Part shown: one piece after another, positions 8,656 to 17,495 of the stretch
How positions within the stretch are numbered: position 1 is the first letter of the stretch
Layout: each line of letters starts with the position of its first letter
Assembly (NCBI GenBank): GCA_024998565.1
Contig: JACOEM010000011.1
Location: forward strand, 62,001 to 126,000
Source: Nitrospira sp.
GTDB taxonomy: Bacteria; Nitrospirota; Nitrospiria; Nitrospirales; Nitrospiraceae
Length of the DNA: 64,000 nt
Direction: 5' to 3'
Position numbers and translations under genes: made by a program
Notes under the pieces: model-generated
What the model saw: only the letters and a program-made list of their open reading frames with translations
Told to the model about the DNA's origin: nothing
Database searches by the model: none

Positions 8656-9621
8656 CTAAATTAAATCGGCGAAGGTACGCTCCACCCTCCGAAAAAACAT
8701 GACGCCTCCGATCAATAAAAAAGTCACAACACCCAAACTCGCAGCCACCATAGTCCAGTCGGGAGCCGTCTTGCCAAGTAGCGCCCATCGAAATCCCTCA
8801 ATGACCCCCGCCATGGGGTTCAGGCCGTAATACCACCGCAGCGACTCAGGCACCAGGGACGCCGGGTAGAGGACCGGAGAGGCAAACATCCATAACTGCG
8901 TCATCAAGGGGACGACCGAAGCTACATCTCGGTACTTGACGTTGAGGGCCGACAACCATAGGCTCACCGACAGAGCGGTAGCTAGGGCGACAGTTACTAA
9001 CAATGGAAGGAACACGATTGTCCATTGGGGGACAATCTGATACCACAGCATCATCCCAACCAAAATCAACAGTCCGACGGCAAAATCAACCAGATTGATG
9101 AATGTAGCCGCAATCGGAATAATTAGACGGGGGAAGTAGACCTTCTTAATCAGCCCGCCTTCTGTCACCACACTTAGGGTGCTGCGTTCGAGGCTTTTTG
9201 AAAATAGCGACCAGGGCAGTATCGCAGCGAATGCAAAGATTGGATAGGGCAACCCATCCGACGGCACTTTTGCCAAATACCCGAACACAAGCGTGAAGAT
9301 GAGCGTACTGAGCAAGGGTTGCATAAGAGCCCAGCCGGCTCCGATTGCTGTCTGCGCGTATCTCGTTTTGAGATCTCGCCACGCGAGAAAGTAGAATAAT
9401 TCACGGGCAGCCCACAGCTCGCGCCACCCTATCTGGACATAGCCCGTACTGGGTTGGATCACAATTGATGATGGATTGCTCTGAGGAAATGCGCTGGCCA
9501 TAGTTACGTGTGCTCTATTGTCGAAAAGAGTCCGCTCTGAGTCGCGAGCATGGAACTGGGTCCGGTATTGACGTTCCTCTGTGCCGATCGAAATGTGAAT
9601 ATCTGGCCTAGGAGGATGCAT
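8656..9621 (-). CDS. wzm: Polysaccharide ABC exporter permease (Wzm-like)
   Basis: An ABC-2 permease with about six membrane spans, partner of the ATPase at 7384. The conserved cytoplasmic start 'ELWAARELFYFLAWRDLKTRYAQT' is typical of Wzm/RfbA/TagG proteins, and the C-terminal 'YYGLNPMAGVIEGFRWAL' is the family hallmark. The start at 9621 has GGTGA six bases upstream; an internal ATG at 9501 would remove 40 residues that lie before the conserved region, so either start is possible. The preceding ACP gene is 52 bp away. Confidence 0.92.
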   Translation of the reverse strand: MHPPRPDIHISIGTEERQYRTQFHARDSERTLFDNRAHVTMASAFPQSNPSSIVIQPSTGYVQIGWRELWAARELFYFLAWRDLKTRYAQTAIGAGWALMQPLLSTLIFTLVFGYLAKVPSDGLPYPIFAFAAILPWSLFSKSLERSTLSVVTEGGLIKKVYFPRLIIPIAATFINLVDFAVGLLILVGMMLWYQIVPQWTIVFLPLLVTVALATALSVSLWLSALNVKYRDVASVVPLMTQLWMFASPVLYPASLVPESLRWYYGLNPMAGVIEGFRWALLGKTAPDWTMVAASLGVVTFLLIGGVMFFRRVERTFADLI

Positions 9622-9673
9622 CGTTTCACCAGAGCCATCACTGCTTGGTGCGAACGATAGTCAATCGCTACGT

Positions 9674-9901
9674 TCATTTTCCATTCAGAAACTGCTTGAG
9701 TTCACCGATATTCTTCATTTCGGCCAACTCATTGCCCTTGAAGCGAACTCCGAAGGCCTGTTCGATGCCGAACATCAAATTGATATGGGCTACGGAGTCC
9801 CAGCCTTCGATATCGGGTGCCGTCATCTCATTGGTCAACGTGAGGGTCTCGTTGTCGAACACCTGGCGAAACACTTCTTCGAGTCGATCGTGCAGATCCA
9901 T
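9674..9901 (-). CDS. Acyl carrier protein
   Basis: A 75-residue acidic acyl carrier protein. The phosphopantetheine attachment serine is in 'GWDSVAHINL' near residue 36, and the sequence is otherwise typical of stand-alone carrier proteins in FkbH pathways. GGGGG six bases upstream supports the ATG. It lies between the MaoC-SDR fusion and the exporter permease in one minus-strand group with an FkbH-like gene, so it probably carries a small acyl group (glyceryl or a derivative) made by that enzyme (inference). Confidence 0.9.
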   Translation of the reverse strand: MDLHDRLEEVFRQVFDNETLTLTNEMTAPDIEGWDSVAHINLMFGIEQAFGVRFKGNELAEMKNIGELKQFLNGK

Positions 9902-10005
9902 TCATTCCCCCAACTCTCAGTGGTATAGGTACCTGTCTGTCATCGTGTCGTGGCCGGAAAGACATCTTCCTGTCACCCCTGCTTCTGTGACGCTGTTTCA
10001 GGAAG

Positions 10006-10032
10006 CCGCAGCAGGCGGCCGACCTGCTGCGG
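10006..10032. repeat. Strong inverted repeat between the MaoC-SDR and ACP genes
   Basis: Ten-base arms CCGCAGCAGG and CCTGCTGCGG flank a seven-base loop. The hairpin lies just after the stop of the MaoC-SDR gene (10053, minus strand) and about 100 bases before the ACP start. There is no U-run, so it is more likely an RNA-stability or attenuation element within the operon than a simple terminator. Confidence 0.55.
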
Positions 10033-10052
10033 CGCACAATGGTTCCGGAGGT

Positions 10053-11624
10053 TCATCGCGAAGCCTCAGGATTCAGCTCAAAAGTCTCAAGTATCTCTCC
10101 AGTAGGTGCTGATTCGGGGTAGGCGATCCGTGTGACGATCGCTGCCGCGGCTTGTTCGATCTCCATCGCTCCCTGTCGTCCCACCGTGGTGTTGGTTTGG
10201 TCTGTCAACAATTTCGGTGGCCTGACGATAAGGGTATGGACCTTCGGATACTGAACCGACGCCCACTGTGCCAGGCCCTCGATCGCACATTTCGCAGTGA
10301 CGTAATGGGGCCATTCCGCAGGACGATCTTTCACAAATGCCGAAGAGACCAGCACGTTCCAGCCTGAGCGTTCGGACAAGTCGTGGAGAAACGTGGATAT
10401 GGGCATACTGGCCAGTGCGACACTCTGCGCGAGGAATTTCTGAAACTGGGCGAGCTTCTCAGGCACGAACGACAGCGGGCGAATGGGCGGCGATGCATTG
10501 CCTATGAGCAGATCAAGTCCGCCGTATTGCTCGACAATTCTCTGCCGTAACGTGCGGCACCATTCGATCTCCGACGCATCCCCCTGAGCCAACTCAATGA
10601 GGCTGGAGGTGTCTCCAAGGCTCGCCCGAATTTTTTCCGCCTCCGCCTTGCATTGACGATAGTTCAGAACCACCGCGCAGCCCTGCAAGGCCAGCGCCTG
10701 AGTGATTGCCGCACCGAGTCCACGACTTCCACCGATGACTAACGCGACCTTCCCCTTCAGCCGGTCTGAGCTCGGTATCAGATCGGTAAGCCGACGAAGG
10801 GAGGGCTGCGGAGAATCCTGTCGTACAAAAGCCCACATGTCGGCCGTCGCACAACGGGTTCCGGCTGCCGAGAGAGTGCCCGCACTGTGCAAGAGATCGA
10901 ATCGTTCGTCGAAGTCTTGAACCGCCACATCATAGGAAAGCAGCGTGTTCTGTGGTTCGTCCTCAGGATGAAAGGTGAGTTCCAATCGCCAGAAGACGGC
11001 GCGCTTGCCGGGGAGCTTCATTCCGACGACAAAGCTGGCCCACAGCATCGCCGCGAGCTGTCTCGTTGTGGCGCCTTTTTCGGAGAGTCTCCATTGAGTG
11101 ATGAGCTGTACCAGTTCGCTGGTGGCCGGCCCGTAGACGCCGGTCACACGGGTACCTGCCGGAAGGTCCTCCTTCTTCCGATCCTCTGCTTCCGTAAAAC
11201 AGGCCGCTTCAGGAACGCGCGTCTCACGTGTCTTTTTATACCCAGGAACAAATGTGAATGTCGCCTTCAGCATCAGGCGCGTGACGTCATAGAGTTTGAC
11301 GCACGCCCGTTCTGCCGAGGTTTCAAGCGCTTCCAGGCGATAAGGTATGCCGACGGAGAGGGGATTTCGAAACTCGACCGAGAGGCGTTGCAGGAGCCGA
11401 TCCTGGCGGTCGGCGAGATGGCCGAGGGCCGCCAGCACGCCAAGCAAGCCGAATACCACGCGCTCGCCGTAGGGTGTGGCTCGCGCATATTCTTCGGAGA
11501 GATGCAGGGGGTTTCTATCCCCGCTGGCTGCGCTGAACCGGGCAAGATCCTGCGTCGTGAAACAGACTGTGCTCACATGTGGCGGGGAGGGGCGAGCCCC
11601 GGACGGCGCTTCAGCAGGGGCCAT
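10053..11624 (-). CDS. MaoC-like hydratase / short-chain dehydrogenase fusion
   Basis: A 523-residue two-domain enzyme. The N-terminal part (about 15-130) has the MaoC hot-dog motif 'FSAASGDRNPLHLSEEYA' expected of acyl-thioester hydratases. The C-terminal part (about 290-523) is a short-chain dehydrogenase with the cofactor loop GGSRGLG, an 'NAS' motif and the catalytic Y-x3-K in 'HYVTAK', so it looks active. The product is probably an enzyme acting on an ACP- or CoA-bound hydroxyacyl/ketoacyl group. It overlaps the FkbH-like gene by 14 bp and precedes the ACP gene, which suggests it works on the FkbH-loaded acyl carrier. Confidence 0.87.
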   Translation of the reverse strand: MAPAEAPSGARPSPPHVSTVCFTTQDLARFSAASGDRNPLHLSEEYARATPYGERVVFGLLGVLAALGHLADRQDRLLQRLSVEFRNPLSVGIPYRLEALETSAERACVKLYDVTRLMLKATFTFVPGYKKTRETRVPEAACFTEAEDRKKEDLPAGTRVTGVYGPATSELVQLITQWRLSEKGATTRQLAAMLWASFVVGMKLPGKRAVFWRLELTFHPEDEPQNTLLSYDVAVQDFDERFDLLHSAGTLSAAGTRCATADMWAFVRQDSPQPSLRRLTDLIPSSDRLKGKVALVIGGSRGLGAAITQALALQGCAVVLNYRQCKAEAEKIRASLGDTSSLIELAQGDASEIEWCRTLRQRIVEQYGGLDLLIGNASPPIRPLSFVPEKLAQFQKFLAQSVALASMPISTFLHDLSERSGWNVLVSSAFVKDRPAEWPHYVTAKCAIEGLAQWASVQYPKVHTLIVRPPKLLTDQTNTTVGRQGAMEIEQAAAAIVTRIAYPESAPTGEILETFELNPEASR

Positions 11625-13608
11625 CCGCGAGCTCCCAGGAATCGACAGGTTTCACGAACGTATTGGCGATCAGGCCTTTGGCCGTCAGGTCGTAGGTCCA
11701 GACTTCGGATCCTTGATCGTCTCCGACTCGCTTGAAGCCATGCTTGGCATAGGCGTCCGCCGCCATCGTATTCTTCTGTGTCGGAATGTAGGTGCCTCGC
11801 AGCGAAGTGCATCCCAGCTGTGCGGCGCGCCGACAGAGCTGTTCCAGCATCGTCGTCTCCACGGTCCGGCCGATGACACGGCAGCTCATGAGCCACGTGT
11901 CGATCTCGAGGATGTCTCCCTGTTGTCGCGCGATCATCACACTGACCAGTCCATGGTCGGTGTAGCGATCACGCAACCGTAGCGCCAAATGGACATAACT
12001 TTCGTCCCGGACGAAGGCGTCCAGCTGCGCCATCCCGTGGCGTCGAGTGGTGAGATTGAATTGGTTGGTTTTGCCGATGAGTTGGGCAATGCGCGGCAAC
12101 TGTGAGGCATCGAACGGCCCCACGATGGCCTGCATCCGAAGGCTGCGGTAAAAATCTTCAATGGAACCGGCAGCCGCTTCCAACTCCATGATTTGCGCTC
12201 TGGCCCGATATTGGTCGGTCCGCTCCGCGTCTTCGGCGGTCAATGAGCTCGTCTCGAGCAGGAGATAGTCCGACAGAGTTCTGAGGTAATAGGAGGGGTC
12301 TTCCGGCAGCGGGATGACATCGACTTCGGGCAAGAACTTGCGCACGATCTCGCGCTCGACAGGGTTGTCATCGACGAAGACCAATGTATCCAAACCGATT
12401 TGCAGCGTCTTGGAGATGGTGCGGATGTTGTCGGGCTTGGACTCCCAATTGGCAATGAAGAGGGCGATGTCCTGCAGCTTCAGTCGCATCTCCGGATGTT
12501 TCTCGAAGGGTTGTATGGCATCGGCGTGGTTATTCTTTGAGCAGACCGTCAGGATCACTCCTTTGCGTTTGAGCTTCAGCAGATACTCCTGAAATGCCAC
12601 AAACGCCTCGCCGTCCGGCCCTTGCCCCAACTTGATGCCCCCTAATCCGTCTTCGGCAATGACACCGCCCCACAACGTGTTGTCTAAATCCAGCACCAGA
12701 CATTTACGGCTGAGCCCGAGATCTGCAGCTATCACAGCCGCGGTATGTCTTCCGAGCAGAGGCAGAGCCTCCAGTGCGACCGCTTGTTTCGACATATTCC
12801 AATAGCGTGGATCGCACCATCGTTGCTTTCCAATGAGTGCCGAAAGACGCTCGCAATCTACCAGAGAGACGGCGTTCGCAGCCGCTCCCCCCAGCCTCGT
12901 ATTGACGGCCTGCGTCATCATGTATCGAGAGCCGGGCAGCCTGGTGGTGAGGTGGCCTGTGGGGACCTCGCAGGGCAGTGCAAAGTTATGCTGAACGATT
13001 CGGGCGCGGGAGCGTTCGGTGACCATCTGCCAGAGGCCGGTCCAACGCGTCACTTCTTTGTGAACGTCCTCTTCAGGGCGATGGCTGTATTCAGGCAGAT
13101 GGAGGTCACCCTCGTGAACCGCAAGAACGACGACATTCGGGTTAAACGCATAGAGTCCGCTCTTGTGGTCGAGAATGTCCTGCTGGTATTGCCCGTATCG
13201 GCTTTCGTACAGGTCGATGTGGATGCCGAGTTTTCCCGCCGCAAGGCACAACATCGGGCCCAGTTGGGTTGTGGTATAGCTTCCGAGGAGCGCGACTTTG
13301 ACCGACCTGACCGCCGGTCGTTGGGCTTTCGGTGCATTGCGTTGAAACAATACCCAGCCGGCCTGCCAGGACGTAAAATCATCGCCTGCCTCGACAATGG
13401 AAAGAGCCCATCGACAGGCTTCCGCATAGTTCGTCATCTGCTCGTAACATCGCGCAAGTTTGAGGCACAGCGCCGCCGATGGGGGAGCCGCCACACCCTC
13501 CAGATAGGCCTCGATCGCCTGTTCGATCTGCCCCTTCTTACGGAATGCGTCGCCACGTGTCTCAGGGGTGATAGATGAAGCGGCGCATTGTGCCCGGGCA
13601 ATATTCAT
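11611..13608 (-). CDS. FkbH-like HAD-IIIC phosphatase/acyl-ACP loading enzyme
   Basis: A 665-residue modular protein. A TPR-like N-terminus is followed by an SGNH-like region (about 100-300), a HAD-IIIC catalytic domain with DLDNTLWGG near residue 310, and a C-terminal GNAT-like domain with 'FNLTTRRH'. FkbH enzymes take 1,3-bisphosphoglycerate and load glyceryl onto an ACP. The DxD catalytic motif is intact. It heads the minus-strand set FkbH - MaoC/SDR - ACP - Wzm - Wzt. The start ATG at 13608 is assumed from the ORF limit. Confidence 0.88.
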   Translation of the reverse strand: MNIARAQCAASSITPETRGDAFRKKGQIEQAIEAYLEGVAAPPSAALCLKLARCYEQMTNYAEACRWALSIVEAGDDFTSWQAGWVLFQRNAPKAQRPAVRSVKVALLGSYTTTQLGPMLCLAAGKLGIHIDLYESRYGQYQQDILDHKSGLYAFNPNVVVLAVHEGDLHLPEYSHRPEEDVHKEVTRWTGLWQMVTERSRARIVQHNFALPCEVPTGHLTTRLPGSRYMMTQAVNTRLGGAAANAVSLVDCERLSALIGKQRWCDPRYWNMSKQAVALEALPLLGRHTAAVIAADLGLSRKCLVLDLDNTLWGGVIAEDGLGGIKLGQGPDGEAFVAFQEYLLKLKRKGVILTVCSKNNHADAIQPFEKHPEMRLKLQDIALFIANWESKPDNIRTISKTLQIGLDTLVFVDDNPVEREIVRKFLPEVDVIPLPEDPSYYLRTLSDYLLLETSSLTAEDAERTDQYRARAQIMELEAAAGSIEDFYRSLRMQAIVGPFDASQLPRIAQLIGKTNQFNLTTRRHGMAQLDAFVRDESYVHLALRLRDRYTDHGLVSVMIARQQGDILEIDTWLMSCRVIGRTVETTMLEQLCRRAAQLGCTSLRGTYIPTQKNTMAADAYAKHGFKRVGDDQGSEVWTYDLTAKGLIANTFVKPVDSWELADGPC

Positions 13609-13732
13609 GAGGGACAGCCTGTCATTTCTCTAAGCAGTACACTCACCGGACAAGAGGTGTCTGTAGTCGAATCAAACCCTGGATGCTGAATAGCGCGAGA
13701 TTCCTTCGTAGTCATTCTCCGGCTGTAGGGCG

Positions 13733-14353
13733 CTATTTCTTGCGAGCTACTTGATGAAGGGTCGGCAAATGTATGACCCGAGGCGCCTCGGCAAACACTC
13801 TTGCGCCGGCCGGAACATCCGACATCACCACCGCATTCGGGCCGATGACCGCGTCGTCCCCGATTTTGACTCCGGCAAAGATCACGGCGCCGGGGCCCAC
13901 TTCCACCCGTTGTCCAAGTTTGGGACCCTTGTGCAACGTCTTTTGCCCGCCATATCCAGCTCCGATTGTGGCGCCGTGGCGGATCAGGCAGTCATCTCCA
14001 ATCTCGGATTTCCAATGAAAGATGATTCCGTGTTGGTGGACAAGCCAGAGTCTCCGGCCGAGTGTGACCGTTAATGGAATTTCGATCCCGTAATGATTGC
14101 GCACATAGCGATAGAGCACACGGTACACCATGAGCAGCCCGGATTTGACAACGCCGCTGCGTCGGTTCGCGAGCCAGGTGCCGAGGCGATGCACGGCGAT
14201 CGCTCGAAAGCCTGGCATCGTCCAATCGCGGCTGTTCACGGTCCAGTCTTCAACGACCTGCTTTCGTAGTTCCTGTATGCCTTGATAGAGCCTGACGAGT
14301 GTCCCCAGCATCGGCACCTCGGTCACGTGTATGAGTATGGATCGAACGCTCAT
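13733..14353 (-). CDS. Serine O-acetyltransferase-like hexapeptide acyltransferase
   Basis: A left-handed beta-helix acyltransferase of 206 residues. The hexapeptide repeats begin near residue 95 ('LVHQHGIIFHWKSEIGDDCLIRHGATIGAG') and run to 'GPNAVVMSDVPAGARV', as in CysE. The N-terminal helical part is short, as in stand-alone CysE-like or sugar O-acetyltransferases linked to polysaccharide loci. It sits 124 bp upstream of the FkbH-like gene on the same strand. It may acetylate serine or a glycan; the location favours the latter (inference). Confidence 0.83.
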   Translation of the reverse strand: MSVRSILIHVTEVPMLGTLVRLYQGIQELRKQVVEDWTVNSRDWTMPGFRAIAVHRLGTWLANRRSGVVKSGLLMVYRVLYRYVRNHYGIEIPLTVTLGRRLWLVHQHGIIFHWKSEIGDDCLIRHGATIGAGYGGQKTLHKGPKLGQRVEVGPGAVIFAGVKIGDDAVIGPNAVVMSDVPAGARVFAEAPRVIHLPTLHQVARKK

Positions 14354-15054
14354 GTGGTGCTGTCTTGTCGCTGAGTCTTCGTAGGTGAGGAACCCAACGA
14401 CATCTGAGCAGTCGGCGAAGCTGCTGGAGCTCCGGCCGTGTGAGCGATGCTCAGTGGGGCTTCGCGAGTTGTAGAGAATTCTCCGAGCAGGGCGCTAGGC
14501 GTCATGATCCGGTCGCTGTGCTAACGAGTGGGCGCGGGCGAAGTCGCTCGGCATAGTTCCATTCGGCAAGAGCCTGTCAGGCCTGATACTCCATGTTGGA
14601 TACATAGGCGTATCTTAGCATATGTCCAGTATTACTGGACAAGATAAAATCGGCGGTACGGGCAAGGAATGAGATGTTTTTTGGTGTGCGCTTGTTTTGC
14701 AGTCGGTTTCTGTGGCCAGTGTGACCTCTGTGTCAGGTTCGGCCGTCGTTCTTTTTATGCCTGGTTGTCGAGTATGATGTGACAGTCAATCCCGGTCGCG
14801 ACGGTAGACCAGCACCTTAGTAGGCCTATTTCATGGCTTGTATGGCGGGGGGACGCGTGGTACTATTCCGCGTCTCCCGCTGGGGCCTGGTGAGAGATGC
14901 GTTGAAATAGTTCAGGCCTGACTCGATGTTGCCTTGCCCGGGAATCTAATCGAAAGCCAGACCCAAGTCGCCCCGTTGTCTAGCGTCTTCGGCCCGTCCT
15001 TTCCCTTTCTTTCCTTCGTTCAAGACAATGTCACTACCCAAGAGGAGGACCCAC
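14354..15054. other. 700-bp gene-free region between the acetyltransferase and RRM genes
   Basis: No convincing gene is seen. It must hold the divergent promoters of the acetyltransferase (minus) and RRM protein (plus). Visible structures are a perfect odd-length palindrome at 14623-14641 and a GC-rich hairpin at about 14846-14880 (GGACGCG/CGCGTC core), with a pyrimidine-rich stretch just before the RRM ribosome-binding site. RRM/cold-shock-type genes often have long regulatory leaders, so part of this may be an untranslated leader (inference). Confidence 0.6.
14623..14641. promoter_or_regulatory. Operator-like palindrome
   Basis: Nine-base perfect arms TGTCCAGTA and TACTGGACA surround a single T. 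The compact symmetric form is typical of a dimeric repressor or activator site. It lies 270 bp upstream of the acetyltransferase start and 414 bp upstream of the RRM start, with an A/T-rich stretch (about 14641-14650) beside it. The binding protein is unknown. Confidence 0.5.
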
Positions 15055-15381
15055 ATGGGTTCTAAAATTTATGTTGGCGGGTTGCCCTATTCGGCAACCG
15101 AACAGCAGTTAAGCGATTTGTTCGCGGTGCACGGGGCGGTTGAATCGGCCCGTATCATCACGGACAAGTTTACCGGCCAATCGAGAGGTTTCGGATTCGT
15201 CGAAATGGCCTCTTCAGACGAGGCGCAGAAGGCGATTTCGGCTCTCAATGGGACGGACATGGGTGGCCGGACATTGACGGTCAATGAAGCGCGTCCTCAG
15301 GAACCCCGATCTGGCGGTGGACCTGGGCGGAGCGGCGGCGGGGGATTCAACGATCGCGGGGGCAAGCGCGATCGCTGGTAA
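15055..15381 (+). CDS. Glycine-rich RRM RNA-binding protein
   Basis: A 108-residue single-RRM protein like the cold-inducible Rbp proteins of cyanobacteria and other bacteria. RNP2 is IYVGGL (residues 5-10) and RNP1 is RGFGFVEM (about 44-51). A Gly/Arg/Ser-rich tail follows from about residue 85. AGGAGG at 15043-15048 sits six bases before the ATG at 15055, so the in-frame ATG at 15028 is rejected. A clear terminator follows at 15406. It probably acts as an RNA chaperone (family knowledge). Confidence 0.95.
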   Translation: MGSKIYVGGLPYSATEQQLSDLFAVHGAVESARIITDKFTGQSRGFGFVEMASSDEAQKAISALNGTDMGGRTLTVNEARPQEPRSGGGPGRSGGGGFNDRGGKRDRW

Positions 15382-15405
15382 CGCCTAATTTCGTATCAGC
15401 TTCTG

Positions 15406-15439
15406 GGGCAGTCATCCTTGTGGTGGCTGCCCTTTTTTT
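15406..15439 (+). terminator. Rho-independent terminator of the RRM gene
   Basis: A nine-base stem GGGCAGTCA/TGGCTGCCC (two G-T pairs) with a nine-base loop is followed by seven Ts. It lies 25 bp after the RRM stop codon. Confidence 0.9.
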
Positions 15440-15502
15440 ATGCGCGGAGAGGGTGTGATGCCGTAAAGGTCAGGCCGTGCGAAGAATGGTGATCAGTAGA
15501 GG

Positions 15503-16225
15503 TTAGTCGAGGCGCCGAAGAAGCAGGTCGTCAAAATAGGTCACGGCATCGGCTTTCGTCCAGAGCCCGATCCGTCCGTTTGAGAACGTCTGGTCGCACA
15601 CGCGAAAAAGCACGGCATCGTCATAGAGAGCCTTGATCTCGCATCCACGTTGCACAATGCGCAATTTGTGCCACCCGTTTGCGGGGAGCGGGCGGTCGAG
15701 CTGCTTGACGATCTGCTGGACACCCTTCACGACGCGATAGAGCCTGACTTTCTGTTCAACGGAGCTGGCTCTCAAAAGATAGTAGTTGCGGTCATCCGCG
15801 GCATGCCACACAAGTCCGCCGCCGAAATCGGCTTTCCCGGCCACGGCCAAATACGAGACCTCGATATCAATGTTGCCGCTGTCGGTCCCTTCCATCAGCA
15901 GCAGTTTGTGCGCCTGATCAGTTCCTTTCGGCTGTAGCTGAGCGAGCACTTGGGAGGGGCTCTTCGCACGGTCGGTGATGAGAATTTTCCACTCGCCGGC
16001 CGGGCGGCCGTCGAAGAGTGTGCCGATCACGAACGAGCCAGGGAGCGTTCCCGGAGCGATGGAGTCAAAATCCCATTGCCTGGTATGGGATGTTTCCGGA
16101 TCGTCCTGCTCTGCCGGAAGGGATTGGCCGGGCCACAGTGTTATCGAGCACAGGACGGCCAGGATCCAGCCTCTTACCAGTGTGAATCTGCCGATGGCGG
16201 GCCCGGTTAAATGGTTGTGCATCAC
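15503..16225 (-). CDS. Secreted LamG/DUF1080-like protein
   Basis: A 240-residue protein with an N-terminal hydrophobic signal segment (about residues 17-38, ending near 'SLPAE'). The body resembles a concanavalin-like/3-keto-disaccharide hydrolase (DUF1080) fold: 'WDFDSIAPGTLPGSF' at the start, 'GGLVWHAADDRNYYLLRA' in the middle, and 'NGRIGLWTKADAVTYFDDLLLR' at the end. Such proteins are periplasmic or surface carbohydrate-binding proteins. It converges with the RRM gene. No catalytic role can be assigned. Confidence 0.75.
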   Translation of the reverse strand: MMHNHLTGPAIGRFTLVRGWILAVLCSITLWPGQSLPAEQDDPETSHTRQWDFDSIAPGTLPGSFVIGTLFDGRPAGEWKILITDRAKSPSQVLAQLQPKGTDQAHKLLLMEGTDSGNIDIEVSYLAVAGKADFGGGLVWHAADDRNYYLLRASSVEQKVRLYRVVKGVQQIVKQLDRPLPANGWHKLRIVQRGCEIKALYDDAVLFRVCDQTFSNGRIGLWTKADAVTYFDDLLLRRLD

Positions 16226-16369
16226 AGTACCCCGTCTGAACGGAAGCGTTGAGGACTCTACACTAAATGGGCTGGGATCGGCGAGAGGGGAATGTGACCA
16301 TTCAGTCAGATCGGCGATGACTCCCGGTTAGAGGTTCCGGCCTCGCCGGACCGGCGATCGAGGTGCGGG

Positions 16370-17266
16370 TTACGGCATCTCCAGTTCACGGAGTTTCGCT
16401 TCGGCCTGTTCCAACCACCGACGATTGGCGGGCGTGTCCAGTTCAAGGCGCAGGTACTGTCTCAATTCCTGGGCCGCTTCCATCCGCTGCCCCAAGCCTG
16501 CCAGGGCATTGCCGAGGTTGAGACGGATCTTCGCATCGTTGGGCCGCAGGTGCAGGGCGGTGCGGAACTCGTTGACAGCCGCTTCCGGCTGGCGTTTCTC
16601 CATCAGTCCAAGACCTAAATTAAAATGCGCGTTGACGTCGTTCGGTTGAAGGCTCGCGGCGGTGCGATACTCGGCGATAGCCCCATCGAGATCACCCATG
16701 GCTTTGAGCGTCACGCCGAGGTTGTTGTGTGCGTTGACATCACTGGGGTTGTGGCGCAAGACCGTTCGAAACTCCGCAATCGCGCCTTCCAGGTTCCCCA
16801 TTTCTTTGAGCGCGACCCCCAGATCATTGTGGGTTTTGGGGTCGTCGGGTTTGAGGCGTAGGGCTTCTTTGAATTCAACCATCGCTGCGTCGTTCCGCCC
16901 GACATCGAGCAGGGTATTGGCCAGGTTAAGGTGGGCGGCGAAGTAGTTGGGCTGGAGTCGGAGCGCATGTTTGAATTCATCGATGGCTTGCCCCAGGTCG
17001 CCCTTGAAAACAAAGGCCACGCCGAGATCGTTGTGGCGCATCGCTTCCGCGTCTGTGTCTACCGGTTGCGTGATTTTATCGGTGGTCGAAAGAATCTGCT
17101 CTTCTGCCAGTCCCGGCTTGTCGTCCATCCCGGGTTTGGAAACCGGTTTGTCGACAGGTACAGCCAGCACCTCTACTGTGACGGGCGTCGTGAGCCCGAG
17201 TGCCAGGAGAATAAGCGTAGGAGAAACCCGGCGTGCCAGGGACTGGCCGCGGACACCGTCGTGCAT
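16370..17266 (-). CDS. Secreted tetratricopeptide-repeat protein
   Basis: A 298-residue protein with a signal sequence (about residues 8-30) and six to seven consecutive TPR units ('HNDLGVALKEMGNLEGAIAEF', and close copies) covering about residues 70-285. TPRs form a superhelical scaffold for protein binding. The start at 17266 is supported by GGAAGGAG seven bases upstream; the longer open frame reaching 17665 lacks such a site. The repeats are unusually similar to each other. It is separated by 229 bp from the efflux operon and its partner is unknown. Confidence 0.85.
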   Translation of the reverse strand: MHDGVRGQSLARRVSPTLILLALGLTTPVTVEVLAVPVDKPVSKPGMDDKPGLAEEQILSTTDKITQPVDTDAEAMRHNDLGVAFVFKGDLGQAIDEFKHALRLQPNYFAAHLNLANTLLDVGRNDAAMVEFKEALRLKPDDPKTHNDLGVALKEMGNLEGAIAEFRTVLRHNPSDVNAHNNLGVTLKAMGDLDGAIAEYRTAASLQPNDVNAHFNLGLGLMEKRQPEAAVNEFRTALHLRPNDAKIRLNLGNALAGLGQRMEAAQELRQYLRLELDTPANRRWLEQAEAKLRELEMP

Positions 17267-17495
17267 GAAAGGCTCCTTCCGAGAAGTCGTACGAAGAATT
17301 CGGCGAGAGAGCGGGACCGGTGTCTGATCCGCGACTCTATCGAGGAATTCGGATTGCATTCCGTCAAATAGCCCTATCCGCGCGAAAAATTCAAGTTGAA
17401 AGTCCCTGCTGTTGTGGCGGTGCGAGCGTGAGATGGCCGGCAATGCGATTGTTGACCGCTCCAGATGAGGGACTGACACTGACCGTGTGGATGAC

